Assembly (NCBI GenBank): GCA_022774325.1
Contig: JALFNN010000047.1
Coordinates: forward strand, 62,001 to 126,000
Source: a bacterium
Lineage (GTDB): Bacteria; Bacillota; Clostridia; Lachnospirales; Lachnospiraceae
Reading direction: 5' to 3'
DNA: 64,000 nucleotides
Shown here: positions 55,038 to 63,515 of the stretch, in pieces
How positions within the stretch are numbered: the stretch's first letter is position 1
Layout: the number at the start of each line of letters is the position of its first letter
Translations under genes and position numbers: made by a program
Notes under the pieces: model-generated
What the model saw: only the letters and a program-made list of their open reading frames with translations
Database searches by the model: none
What the model was told of the DNA's origin: nothing

Positions 55038-56003
55038 GTGAAGGACGGTTTTGGAAGAGAAATCGATTATATGAGAATTTCCATCACAGACAGATGTAAT
55101 CTGCGTTGCCGGTACTGCATGCCGGAAGGAATTTCCTGGGTCCCGATGGAAGAAATACTGACGTTTGAAGAAATAGAAGTCGTAGTCAAAGAAGCGGCAA
55201 CACTGGGAATTAAAAAAATAAAAGTGACAGGCGGGGAACCGCTGGCAAGAATTGGATGTCCTACGCTTGTGGGAATGCTAAAGAAAGTTCCGGGGATTGA
55301 AAAGGTTACACTTACGACAAACGGAGTTTTCCTTTCAAAATACGCAGAACAACTGAAGGAAAAAGGATTGGATGCTGTAAATATCAGTCTTGATACTCTG
55401 GACGAAAAAAGATTTGAAGAGATTACCGGAAGGGATGAACTTAAGGCAGTGCTGGATGGAATTGAGACAGCACTGGAACTTCAGATTCCGGTGAAAATCA
55501 ATTCGGTTCTTCAGAAAGGGCAGAACGAAAAGGAATGGCAGGCTTTAGCCGAACTTGCACATCATAAAAAGCTGGATGTCCGGTTTATCGAGATGATGCC
55601 AATCGGATATGGAAAAAAATTTGAGCCTGTTTATAATGAAGAGCTGCTGAAAAAAATGGAAGAAAAATACGGGGAATTAAAGCCCGATACCCGTGTACAT
55701 GGAAACGGACCGGCAATCTATTATTCTGTTCCGGGATTTGAAGGAAGTATCGGATTTATCAGTGCAATTCATGGCAAATTCTGCAAGAGCTGCAATCGGA
55801 TCCGCATGACATCAACGGGTGATATAAAAGCATGCCTGTGTTTTGATGAGAGCTTATCCATTAAAGAAGCACTCAGAGCAGGAGACATGGAAGAAGTAAA
55901 TCATTTGCTGGTACTTGCGATTTCAAATAAACCGGTATCGCATCAGTTTGAACAGAAGGAAATGATTACGGAGCAGCGCGAAATGGCTTCGATAGGAGGA
56001 TAA
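55038..56003 (+). CDS. moaA: GTP 3',8-cyclase
   Basis: 321 aa radical SAM enzyme starting molybdopterin synthesis. First cluster C20-x3-C24-x2-C27 (CNLRCRYC), second cluster C249, C252 and C266; TGGEPL follows. The C-terminal GG is replaced by ...IGG at the very end, preserving the double Gly. GTG start with AAAGGAGGAA. moaC is not adjacent. Confidence 0.95.
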   Translation: MKDGFGREIDYMRISITDRCNLRCRYCMPEGISWVPMEEILTFEEIEVVVKEAATLGIKKIKVTGGEPLARIGCPTLVGMLKKVPGIEKVTLTTNGVFLSKYAEQLKEKGLDAVNISLDTLDEKRFEEITGRDELKAVLDGIETALELQIPVKINSVLQKGQNEKEWQALAELAHHKKLDVRFIEMMPIGYGKKFEPVYNEELLKKMEEKYGELKPDTRVHGNGPAIYYSVPGFEGSIGFISAIHGKFCKSCNRIRMTSTGDIKACLCFDESLSIKEALRAGDMEEVNHLLVLAISNKPVSHQFEQKEMITEQREMASIGG

Positions 56004-56009
56004 TAAAAT

Positions 56010-56945
56010 ATGGGAGAGATAAAAGCAATCTGTATCAGCGAAAAGCGAGGAACGCAGAAGAAAGAAATACCGGAGGCGCAGATTTTGGAGGATTGGGGCA
56101 TTGAAGGAGACGCCCACGGCGGTAAATGGCATCGCCAGATCAGCCTTCTTGCAGTGGAAAAGATTGAAGATTTCCGCGCAAGAGGAGCAGAAATAGATTA
56201 TGGCGCATTTGGCGAAAATCTCATCGTAGAAGGGTATGATCTGCGGGCGCTTCCGGTGGGGACCAGATTTAAGATTGGCGAAGTCCTTCTGGAACTGACC
56301 CAGATTGGAAAAGAGTGTCACAGTCATTGCGAGATTTATAAAAAAATGGGTGACTGCATCATGCCGAGAGAAGGTGTATTTACAAAGGTGCTTCACGGAG
56401 GATATATTCAAAAAGGTGATAAGATCGAAATGATTCCGCCGGAGCAGGAAAGGCCATTTACAGTGGCTGTGATTACCTTAAGTGATAAAGGCTTTGCCGG
56501 AGAAAGGGAAGATAAAAGCGGGCCGCTCATCTGCAAAATGTTAAAAGAAGCCGGATACGATGTGGTGGAGACGATTCTCCTTCCGGATGAAAGAGTGGGA
56601 CTTGAGCGTCAGATGAAGCGCCTTGCCGATCAGAGGCAGGTGAGCCTGATTCTTACGACAGGCGGAACCGGATTTTCTCCGAGGGACATCACGCCGGAGG
56701 CAACGATTGCGGTATGTGACCGGATGGCACGAGGAATTGCCGAAGCAATCCGCGGATATTCCATGACGATCACCAGACGGGCTATGCTCAGTAGAGCAGA
56801 ATCGGGAATACGAAAGGGCACACTGATTGTGAATCTGCCGGGAAGCCCGAAAGCAGTCAAAGAATCTCTTGAATTCATTTTACCGGAGCTCTCTCACGGA
56901 CTTGGAATCCTGAGAGGAAGCGAAGGTGAGTGCGCAAGACAATAA
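56010..56945 (+). CDS. MOSC domain - MogA fusion protein
   Basis: 311 aa. The MOSC half (about 1-150) has GIEGDAHGG, FGENLIVEG and the sulfur-carrying Cys candidate in IGKECHSHCEIY. The MogA/MoaB half (about 150-305) has VAVITLSDKGFAGEREDKSGP, TTGGTGFSPRD, SRAESGIRKGTLIVNLPGSPKAV. The fusion should adenylylate molybdopterin for MoeA and may handle sulfurated cofactor. Confidence 0.9.
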   Translation: MGEIKAICISEKRGTQKKEIPEAQILEDWGIEGDAHGGKWHRQISLLAVEKIEDFRARGAEIDYGAFGENLIVEGYDLRALPVGTRFKIGEVLLELTQIGKECHSHCEIYKKMGDCIMPREGVFTKVLHGGYIQKGDKIEMIPPEQERPFTVAVITLSDKGFAGEREDKSGPLICKMLKEAGYDVVETILLPDERVGLERQMKRLADQRQVSLILTTGGTGFSPRDITPEATIAVCDRMARGIAEAIRGYSMTITRRAMLSRAESGIRKGTLIVNLPGSPKAVKESLEFILPELSHGLGILRGSEGECARQ

Positions 56946-56952
56946 AATATAA

Positions 56953-57096
56953 GTAACTGTTCAGAGCCAACCTCGAAAACACTTCGTGTTTCCTCAGTGT
57001 GGCGTATCCGCCAAATAGATTTGTACAAAAAAGTGCTCACGAATGCAAGCATTCATCACCCTTTTTTGACAAATCTGCTTGGCTCTGAACAGTTAC
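56953..57096. mobile_element. 144-bp MITE with 18-bp terminal inverted repeats
   Basis: Perfect terminal repeats GTAACTGTTCAGAGCCAA (56953-56970) and its complement at 57079-57096. Immediate flanks are an 8-bp direct duplication AAATATAA (56945-56952 and 57097-57104). Inside are nested hairpins: AAACAC/GTGTTT, GGCG/CGCC, AGATTTGT/ACAAATCT enclosing CAAAAAAG/CTTTTTTG and GAATGC/GCATTC. Too small to code for a transposase. It sits between the MOSC-mog gene and modA and may act as terminator or RNA stabiliser. Confidence 0.85.
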
Positions 57097-57130
57097 AAAT
57101 ATAAAAGGAAAAAGAAGGAAGAACAAAATT

Positions 57131-58039
57131 ATGAAAATGAGAGAAATTGGAAAGAGACTGGCAGCTGCAGCAATGATTCTTGCTATGTTAGCGGGACTTG
57201 CAGCATGCGGAGCTAAAACAGAGTCAGAGCCTGAAACTGCGAACACAGAGGAGCAGGAGACAGATCAGGAAGAGGAAACAAAAGAGCCGGTAGAAATTCA
57301 GGTGTTTATCGCAGCCAGCTTAAATACCGTTATGACAGATCTGGCAGCGCAGTATAATGAAGAGCATCCGGAAGTGAAGATTACATTTAATGCAGACAGT
57401 TCAGGAACCCTGCTTACACAGATTGAAGAAGGATATGAATGTGATATTTTCTTCTCCGCAGCACAGAAACAGATGGATCAGCTCGAAGCCGATGGCTTTG
57501 TAGTAGATGGAACCAGAAAAAATGTTGTAAATAACCAGGTAGTTGTCGTTACATTAAAGGACAGTGGTACAGAAGTTACAGGTCTTGAGACTTTGAATAA
57601 AGCAAAGAGCATTGCACTTGCAGGCGGAAGCGTTCCGGTAGGAAAATATACTCGTCAGGCACTTGTAAATCTTGGAATTCTGAATAAGGTTGATGATGTA
57701 TCCGCTATTACCACTGAAGAAATTATCCAGGCACTCGGCGGAGTGGAAATCAGTGAACAGGCTAATGTAAGTAAAGTTCTCATCGCTGTTGCAGAAGGTG
57801 CATGTGAAGTTGGAACAACCTACTACTCAGATACTTATGGATATGAAGATAAATTAGACATTCTTGAAAAAGTAAGCTATGATCTGACAGGAAATGTAAT
57901 CTATCCAGTCTGCCAGGTTGAAAATAAAGAAGCAGATGATGCCGAGAAGCAGGCGGCAGCTGATTTCCTCGCATTTATCACATCGGATGAGGCAAAACAG
58001 GTATTTGACAGCTACTATTTTGACACAAATGTAGAGTAA
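57131..58039 (+). CDS. modA: Molybdate-binding lipoprotein
   Basis: 302 aa. Signal with lipobox LAAC (Cys26), acidic linker, then the periplasmic-binding domain: VFIAASLNTVMTDLAAQYNEE, FNADSSGTLLTQIEEG, ALAGGSVPVGKYTRQAL. This matches ModA. Binds molybdate or tungstate outside the membrane. GGAAG precedes the ATG. Confidence 0.93.
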   Translation: MKMREIGKRLAAAAMILAMLAGLAACGAKTESEPETANTEEQETDQEEETKEPVEIQVFIAASLNTVMTDLAAQYNEEHPEVKITFNADSSGTLLTQIEEGYECDIFFSAAQKQMDQLEADGFVVDGTRKNVVNNQVVVVTLKDSGTEVTGLETLNKAKSIALAGGSVPVGKYTRQALVNLGILNKVDDVSAITTEEIIQALGGVEISEQANVSKVLIAVAEGACEVGTTYYSDTYGYEDKLDILEKVSYDLTGNVIYPVCQVENKEADDAEKQAAADFLAFITSDEAKQVFDSYYFDTNVE

Positions 58040-58052
58040 AAGGAGCAGATGC

Positions 58053-58757
58053 ATGGGAGAAATAGGAAAAATACTTACATCTCTGGATTTCAGCCCATTA
58101 TTCATTTCGCTGAAGACCGGAGTGGCGGCGACAATCCTTTCCTTTTTTCTTGGAATCTATGCAGCGCGAAAATGTATGTATACAAAAGCGGGAGTGAAAG
58201 CGGTTCTGGACGGGATCCTTACACTCCCTCTCGTGCTTCCGCCAACCGTTGCAGGATTCATTTTATTATTGATTTTCAGTACCAGAAGACCGGTGGGAGA
58301 ATATCTCTATACGACATTTGACATTAAAATTGTACAGTCCTGGACAGGATGTGTGATCGCAGCAACCGTGATTGCATTTCCGCTCATGTACCGGAATGCC
58401 AGAGCAGCATTTGAACAGGTAGACGTAAACTTAATCTATGCAGCGCGGACGCTTGGAATGTCGGAACGGAAGATTTTCTGGAAAGTTGTCGTACCGGCGG
58501 CAGGTCCCGGAGTGGCAGCAGGAACGGTACTTACCTTTGCAAGAGCTATGGGGGAGTACGGTGCAACCTCCATGCTTGCGGGAAATATCCCCGGAAAGAC
58601 CGGAACCATTTCCCAGAAAATCGCTATGGTTATTCAGGATGGGGACTTCCTGACAGCAGGTGTATGGGTCGTAATTGTGATGGTGATCGCATTTGCAATC
58701 GTCGTACTCATGAATCTGGTATCCGGCAAGAAGATGAAGAACATCAGGCACTGGTAA
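58053..58757 (+). CDS. modB: Molybdate ABC transporter permease
   Basis: 234 aa with five membrane segments. PLVLPPTVAGFILL, the EAA loop AARTLGMSERKIFWKVVVPAAGPGVAAG and FARAMGEYGATSMLAGNIPGKT are the ModB hallmarks. AAGGAG precedes the ATG. Confidence 0.95.
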   Translation: MGEIGKILTSLDFSPLFISLKTGVAATILSFFLGIYAARKCMYTKAGVKAVLDGILTLPLVLPPTVAGFILLLIFSTRRPVGEYLYTTFDIKIVQSWTGCVIAATVIAFPLMYRNARAAFEQVDVNLIYAARTLGMSERKIFWKVVVPAAGPGVAAGTVLTFARAMGEYGATSMLAGNIPGKTGTISQKIAMVIQDGDFLTAGVWVVIVMVIAFAIVVLMNLVSGKKMKNIRHW

Positions 58758-58802
58758 GAAAAGGCAGTAATAAGAAACTGATAACAAATCAGGAGGAAAA
58801 GG

Positions 58803-59843
58803 ATGGCTATCGATATTAAAATCAAAAAAGAATTCGGAAGATTCTGCCTGGATGTGAGTATGCAAAGCAAGGGCAAACGGATCGGAATCCTTGGTGCATC
58901 CGGCTGCGGAAAAAGCCTGACCTTAAAAAGCATTGCCGGAATCGAGCGCCCGGACGAAGGATATGTAAACATAAACGGTCGGATTCTACTTGACATCAAT
59001 CAAAAAATTGACTTAAAACCACAACAAAGAAGAGTAGGATATCTCTTTCAGAATTATGCACTGTTCCCGACTATGACGGTGGAAGAAAATATAGCAGCAG
59101 GTCTTACCGGTAAAAAAGCAGAAAAAATGGAAAAAGTGCACCGGATGATGGAACGTTTCCAGATACAGGGACTGGAAAAACACCTTCCCGGACAGCTTTC
59201 CGGAGGACAGCAGCAAAGAGTTGCACTTGCAAGAATCATGGTATACGAACCGGATGTCATCCTTCTGGATGAACCATTCTCGGCTCTCGATGCCCACCTT
59301 CGGGACCGGATGCTCAGAGAACTACTGGAACTACTGGAAGATTACGATGGAACAGCAATACTCGTATCCCATAGCCGTGATGAAATCTACAGCTTCAGCG
59401 AAGAAATTCTGATCATGGAAAACGGAAAAGGAATCTGCATGGATAAGACAAAAGAACTCTTCGATAACCCACAGTGGGAAGCCGCAGCAAGACTCACCGG
59501 ATGCAAGAATATCGTTAAGATATCTGAAGCAAGTGACGGTAAATACGATATCCTTGAATGGGGAATCACACTAAAAGGAGATATTCCTGCTCAGGCAAAA
59601 TCTATTGGAATCAGAGCCCACGATTTTATTCCAATCTGGAATGGCACTATGGAAAATGTAATTCCAGTCGAACAATGGAACATGGTAGAGTGCCCATTTG
59701 AACGAAAATATTTCATAAAATCCAAAGCAGGAAATGAGGACATCTGCTGGTTCGTCCAGCGGAATCTGTATGATAAAATCGATGAAAAAGGAATGCCGAA
59801 AGCGCTTGTAGTACCGCATGAGAAAGTACTGGTACTTAAATAG
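58803..59843 (+). CDS. modC: Molybdate ABC transporter ATPase
   Basis: 346 aa. Walker A GASGCGKS, signature LSGGQQQRVALARIM, Walker B VILLDEPFSALD and LVSHSRDEIYSFSEE. C-terminal region (about 255-346) is a shortened TOBE-like domain without the usual regulatory repeats. The stop TAG begins the first direct repeat at 59841. Confidence 0.93.
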   Translation: MAIDIKIKKEFGRFCLDVSMQSKGKRIGILGASGCGKSLTLKSIAGIERPDEGYVNINGRILLDINQKIDLKPQQRRVGYLFQNYALFPTMTVEENIAAGLTGKKAEKMEKVHRMMERFQIQGLEKHLPGQLSGGQQQRVALARIMVYEPDVILLDEPFSALDAHLRDRMLRELLELLEDYDGTAILVSHSRDEIYSFSEEILIMENGKGICMDKTKELFDNPQWEAAARLTGCKNIVKISEASDGKYDILEWGITLKGDIPAQAKSIGIRAHDFIPIWNGTMENVIPVEQWNMVECPFERKYFIKSKAGNEDICWFVQRNLYDKIDEKGMPKALVVPHEKVLVLK

Positions 59844-59878
59844 GGGACGCTGCATCCGTCACGAGCAGAGCCCATTGG
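59841..59878 (+). repeat. 38-bp direct repeat, copy 1
   Basis: Starts with the modC stop (TAGGGGACGCTGCAT) and ends CCCATTGG. Differs from the copy at 62189-62226 at 4 of 38 positions. The pair brackets the orphan molybdoenzyme and its leader. Confidence 0.8.
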
Positions 59879-59975
59879 TGGGTTTGTTTACATTTTAATT
59901 AATCTTTTTTCCCAATAAGAACATAGAATATTTACGACGAAATATCAAATGATACTCTGCTCAAAATCATATTTC

Positions 59976-60075
59976 TATGATATGATGATACTTTAGGATT
60001 TCGGGAGCGTGAAACGCGAAGAAATCCGTAAGCATCATGGGGTCAAAGGCTTTTGATCCCAACATCATATGATGT
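59976..60075 (+). promoter_or_regulatory. Structured leader of the orphan molybdoenzyme
   Basis: TATGAT at 59976 could be the -10 box. ATGATG (59982-59987) can pair with CATCAT at 60033-60038 or with a second CATCAT at 60063-60068, giving two exclusive folds. Between are GGATTTC (59996-60002) / GAAATCC (60021-60027) with an inner GCG/CGC, and GGGGTCAAA (60039-60047) / TTTGATCCC (60052-60060). AAAGGAGG (60088-60095 area) and ATG 60104 follow. Looks like a translational switch of unknown class. The rest of 59879-59975 shows no gene. Confidence 0.55.
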
Positions 60076-60103
60076 AACAAAAGGGGAAAAGGAGGTAATA
60101 CAT

Positions 60104-62191
60104 ATGATAGTAAATCGTATTTGCGGAATGTGTCAGGGAGGGTGTCAGGTAAATGTCACCATTGAATATGGCAAGATTGTTCGTGTAGAACCAGATAAAG
60201 CATCACCTAAGGGACGTCTTTGCGTCCGGGGAGCACTTACCCCGGAACTCTTGTACAGCCCGGATCGTCTTACATATCCACTTATCCGGAATGGGGAAAA
60301 AGGAGAAGGAAAATTCCGTCGTGCCACATGGGAAGAAGCAATTGAATATGCGGCTCAATTAATCCGCGAAACAGCTGAAAAATATGGAAAAAAATCGCTG
60401 GCGTCTTATCTTGGCCGAGGGGTTCTTGGAATGCCGATCGGTCGTATTCTAAATAATGGAACAAAGCCATGTCTTATGAAACGTCTTGGTTCACCAAATG
60501 ATTTCAACGTGGCTTCTATCTGCAACATGGCTTCCAGCATGGTCACACCAATGACAACCGTGGGAATCGGTACTCGTATGATGGTACAGGATATTCCAAA
60601 TAGTGATTACATCTTCGCGTGGGGGAAGAATTCCACTACAGATGACGGTCCACAGATGGCACTAAAGGCAATCAAAGCGGCAAAAGAACGAGGTGCAAAA
60701 CTGATTGTTATAGATCCGCGTGAAACAGGAATCGGAGAACTTGCGGATCTCTGGGTTCCGGTTGTCCCAGGTGCTGACGGTGCGCTGGCTCTGGCAATGT
60801 TAAAACTCATCATTAATTCGGGACGTTATGATAAAGAATTTGTACGCGATTACACGCGCGGTTTTGAAGAATTCAAACAATATCTGGACACTTTGACAAT
60901 CGAACAGCTTTCTACATGGTGTGGTGTCTCTCTTGATATGATTAACGAATTGACCGATATCTTCTGCTCAACAGAAAAAATATCACTGGTTTCTTATACT
61001 GGTCTGGAATATCAGCTCAGCGGAATCCAGAATAACCGTGCTATTTTTACATTATGGGCGATCACGGGCAAGCTGGACGTAGAAGGAGGTATTTATTTTA
61101 ACTGTAAAGGACTTCCTACTTTTAAACCAAAAGAACTTCCGGAAGAAGAACTGGTCGGCACCCGCGAATTCCCAATGTTCTACAAATTTATGGGAAGTGG
61201 ACAGTTTGCACGTTTTCCGAAAGCAGTGCTGGAAGATGATCCTTATCCGATTAGAGCGTTGATTCTTGCCGGTGGTTCCCCTGCGCTTACGTTCCCGGAC
61301 AGCAAGAAATGGAGGGAAGTATATAAGAAACTGGATTGTCTGATCGTATTAGACCGATATCCAACCGAAGATTCCCGCTATGCTGACGTAATCTTCCCGG
61401 CATGTACGTTGTTTGAAACCTATAAACCATATGTAGATGAAAATGGAACGATTCAGTTAATGGAACCGGCCATATCTCCGGTAGGAGAAAGCTGTAATGA
61501 CTGTATCATTCTCGGACGGCTTGCAAAAGCACTTGGTGTGGGTGATGATTATCCATCCAATGTCGAAGAATTGAAGAAGTGGCTTTGCGAAGAAATGCCG
61601 CCGTATGCCGGTGATTTTGGATCTGGAAAAAAACAGCCTCCTCGTATTTATAAAAAATATGTAACAGGCGGACTTCGTGCAGACGGACAGCCAGGTTTCC
61701 CGACTCCATCAGGAAAATTTGAAATCTGTTCCACTCTTTTAGAAGAAAACGGATTTACACCATATCCGGAATACACCGATATACGTTCTATTCCGGAAAT
61801 GAATGATCCGGCATTTCCATTCATAATGACAACAGGTGCGAGAAGTATTCATAGAATGGGCGTATTTGGCGCAAACCTTCCGGGTGTTGCTAAAGTAGAA
61901 CCTTATCCATATATGGATCTTTCACCAGAAGATGCAAAAGAACTGGGAATTGATGATGGAGACTGGGCACAAGTGACAACTCCATTTGGTACAGGAACAT
62001 TCAAAACCAGACTGGCGGGCATGACGCGTCATTGTATTCACATTCCCCATGGCGGCGGAAGTGCATATATGCCAGAAGCATGGAAAATAGGAAATGTAAA
62101 TGAACTGACAAGCCTGGATTACAATGATCCAATTACAGGATTCCCGACTATGAAATCGGTTCCATGCCGCATCGAAAAAATAGTGAGATAG
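60104..62191 (+). CDS. Orphan molybdopterin oxidoreductase (DMSO reductase family)
   Basis: 695 aa. N-terminal 4Fe-4S site CGMCQGGCQ...GRLCVRG, MopB domain with YIFAWGKNSTTDDGP, IVIDPRETG and ILAGGSPALTF, and C-terminal barrel (PFIMTTGARSIHRMGVFG). No Tat signal: cytoplasmic. The metal ligand is probably the Cys in VASICNMASS, not Sec. No electron-transfer partner gene is adjacent. Closest by feel to the single-subunit acetylene hydratase/polysulfide reductase group; the substrate is unknown. AAAGGAGG selects ATG 60104 over the upstream in-frame ATG 60053. Confidence 0.88.
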   Translation: MIVNRICGMCQGGCQVNVTIEYGKIVRVEPDKASPKGRLCVRGALTPELLYSPDRLTYPLIRNGEKGEGKFRRATWEEAIEYAAQLIRETAEKYGKKSLASYLGRGVLGMPIGRILNNGTKPCLMKRLGSPNDFNVASICNMASSMVTPMTTVGIGTRMMVQDIPNSDYIFAWGKNSTTDDGPQMALKAIKAAKERGAKLIVIDPRETGIGELADLWVPVVPGADGALALAMLKLIINSGRYDKEFVRDYTRGFEEFKQYLDTLTIEQLSTWCGVSLDMINELTDIFCSTEKISLVSYTGLEYQLSGIQNNRAIFTLWAITGKLDVEGGIYFNCKGLPTFKPKELPEEELVGTREFPMFYKFMGSGQFARFPKAVLEDDPYPIRALILAGGSPALTFPDSKKWREVYKKLDCLIVLDRYPTEDSRYADVIFPACTLFETYKPYVDENGTIQLMEPAISPVGESCNDCIILGRLAKALGVGDDYPSNVEELKKWLCEEMPPYAGDFGSGKKQPPRIYKKYVTGGLRADGQPGFPTPSGKFEICSTLLEENGFTPYPEYTDIRSIPEMNDPAFPFIMTTGARSIHRMGVFGANLPGVAKVEPYPYMDLSPEDAKELGIDDGDWAQVTTPFGTGTFKTRLAGMTRHCIHIPHGGGSAYMPEAWKIGNVNELTSLDYNDPITGFPTMKSVPCRIEKIVR

Positions 62192-62226
62192 GGGACGCTG
62201 CATTTGTCACGACCAGCGCCCATTGG
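62189..62226 (+). repeat. 38-bp direct repeat, copy 2
   Basis: Begins with the stop codon of the oxidoreductase, as copy 1 does with modC. GGGGACGCTGCATTTGTC and CCCATTGG are shared or nearly so. Confidence 0.8.
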
Positions 62227-62260
62227 CATATTTTGCCATAAATGGTATTGTATATTAAAA

Positions 62261-62319
62261 AAACTTGGGGTTCCCGCTTTGATGAATTTAGAAATTATTA
62301 AAGTGGAAATCCCAAGTTT
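62261..62319 (-). terminator. Terminator of the minus-strand small gene
   Basis: Arms 62261-62280 and 62300-62319 pair with three mismatches or wobbles. On the minus strand the stem ends CCCCAAGTTTTTTT, a good U-tract. It could also end + strand transcription. Confidence 0.7.
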
Positions 62320-62324
62320 ATGTT

Positions 62325-62499
62325 TTATTCAGATTTCATAAGTTCAGCAATAATCTTACTGATCAATGTTAAAAAATAATCCGGGGTATTTTCTGCCAGA
62401 TTATCAAAGTATTCTTTGGGTATCCCTTTCAATAAGTTTTGCTCCGTTATCTTTTACAATACGATTTTTCACTGCACTTTCATTCTGGTTATTTGTCAT
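62325..62499 (-). pseudogene. Frameshifted small gene
   Basis: On the minus strand AAAGGAG precedes ATG 62499, giving MTNNQNESAVKNRIVKDNG... which stops at 62404. In the next frame the coding sense continues: GIPKEYFDNLAENTPDYFLTL... to a TAA at 62325. A single frameshift near 62420-62440 would join them to a protein of about 57 aa. Own terminator downstream. No family recognised. Confidence 0.5.
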
Positions 62500-62681
62500 A
62501 GGTTCTCCTTTCTGCAGAAACCATAATCGGAACGAATGCAGCTTGCTGTGAAAATTCTGCAATAGAAGAATTCAGAAATTTCTATAATGTATTATAACAA
62601 TCGTGGAAAAAAACAGCAATGTAACTTCGCAAAGGATTATAGAGTCTGCAATTAGTAAATAGTTTAATAAAGTTGAATGAT

Positions 62682-62806
62682 TTGCCGAACGGCGTTGAAA
62701 ATATAGAGCTGCAATCGATATTTTCAGGCAAAACGAGTATAGCATACTACAGATTGTTAAACAAATGAAAAAAGTGTGAATTTCGTTCTATAGTCTATGC
62801 TATAAT
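62682..62806 (+). promoter_or_regulatory. Inverted repeats and promoter upstream of the Crp/Fnr gene
   Basis: TGAAAATAT (62697-62705) / ATATTTTCA (62719-62727) with outer TTTGCC (62682-62687) / GGCAAA (62728-62733). TATAAT at 62801-62806 has no good -35 box, as expected for an activated promoter. The stretch 62500-62680 is AT-rich with no gene visible. Confidence 0.55.
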
Positions 62807-62830
62807 ACAAACGATAGGGGAGAGAATATT

Positions 62831-63514
62831 ATGGACAAAAAAGACATAGAAATTCAAAAAGAAATTTTCCAAAGCATTCTATTTCGGAATCTGGAAAGAG
62901 AGCGTGCCGAGAAAACGATTCGCAGTCTGAATGGAAAGCTGTGCCAATATACGAAAAATGAAATGATCATCCAAGAAGAACAGGAGCTTCATGAAATCGG
63001 AATCCTGATATCAGGTGAACTGTGCAAGGTCCAATACTATCCTGATGGAACAGAGCAGATGGTCCAGAAACTGCTCCCTTCTTATGTAGTAGGGCTGGAA
63101 ATTGCAATCAGTCAGAAAAAAACAAGTCCGTATTCAGTCTATGCTGTGGAAGAGGCATCTATTTTCTGGTTCCCTGTAAAATATCTGGAGCAGGAAGGAT
63201 ATCTCCCGGAAAGCGATCGGATTTTCCTATACCAGCAGACGGTACAGTTTCTGGCAAATGAAGACATCCGAAAGTACAGAAAGATCGAAATCCTATCCGC
63301 AAAAAGTGCAAGAGGAAGGATTGAAAAATATTTGAAGATCCAGATGATCCGATATAAAAGCAATGAATTTGATATCGATTTTAACAGAGAACAGATGGCA
63401 AGCTACTTAGGGCTTAATAGGAGCGTGCTGTCACACGAACTGAAAATGATGGAAAAAGAAGGGATTCTCACGGTGAGAAAGAATCATTTTGTGATACATG
63501 AAAAGGAGAAGTAG
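62831..63514 (+). CDS. Crp/Fnr family transcription regulator
   Basis: 227 aa. N-terminal cyclic-nucleotide-binding fold (ELHEIGILISGELCKVQYYPDG, then YVVGLEIA), dimer helix, and C-terminal winged helix (FNREQMASYLGLNRSVLSHELKMMEKEGILTV). No N-terminal Cys cluster, so it is not an Fe-S oxygen sensor of the Fnr kind; ligand unknown. GGGGAG precedes the ATG. It may control the nearby molybdenum/formate genes. Confidence 0.88.
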   Translation: MDKKDIEIQKEIFQSILFRNLERERAEKTIRSLNGKLCQYTKNEMIIQEEQELHEIGILISGELCKVQYYPDGTEQMVQKLLPSYVVGLEIAISQKKTSPYSVYAVEEASIFWFPVKYLEQEGYLPESDRIFLYQQTVQFLANEDIRKYRKIEILSAKSARGRIEKYLKIQMIRYKSNEFDIDFNREQMASYLGLNRSVLSHELKMMEKEGILTVRKNHFVIHEKEK

Positions 63515-63515
63515 A

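Noticed and set aside
56953..57096. Simple terminator only
   Set aside because: The perfect 18-bp ends and the 8-bp direct flanking duplication are better explained by a mobile element.
62366..62551. Plus-strand 61-codon open frame
   Set aside because: No ribosome site; it is antisense to the better-supported minus-strand small gene.
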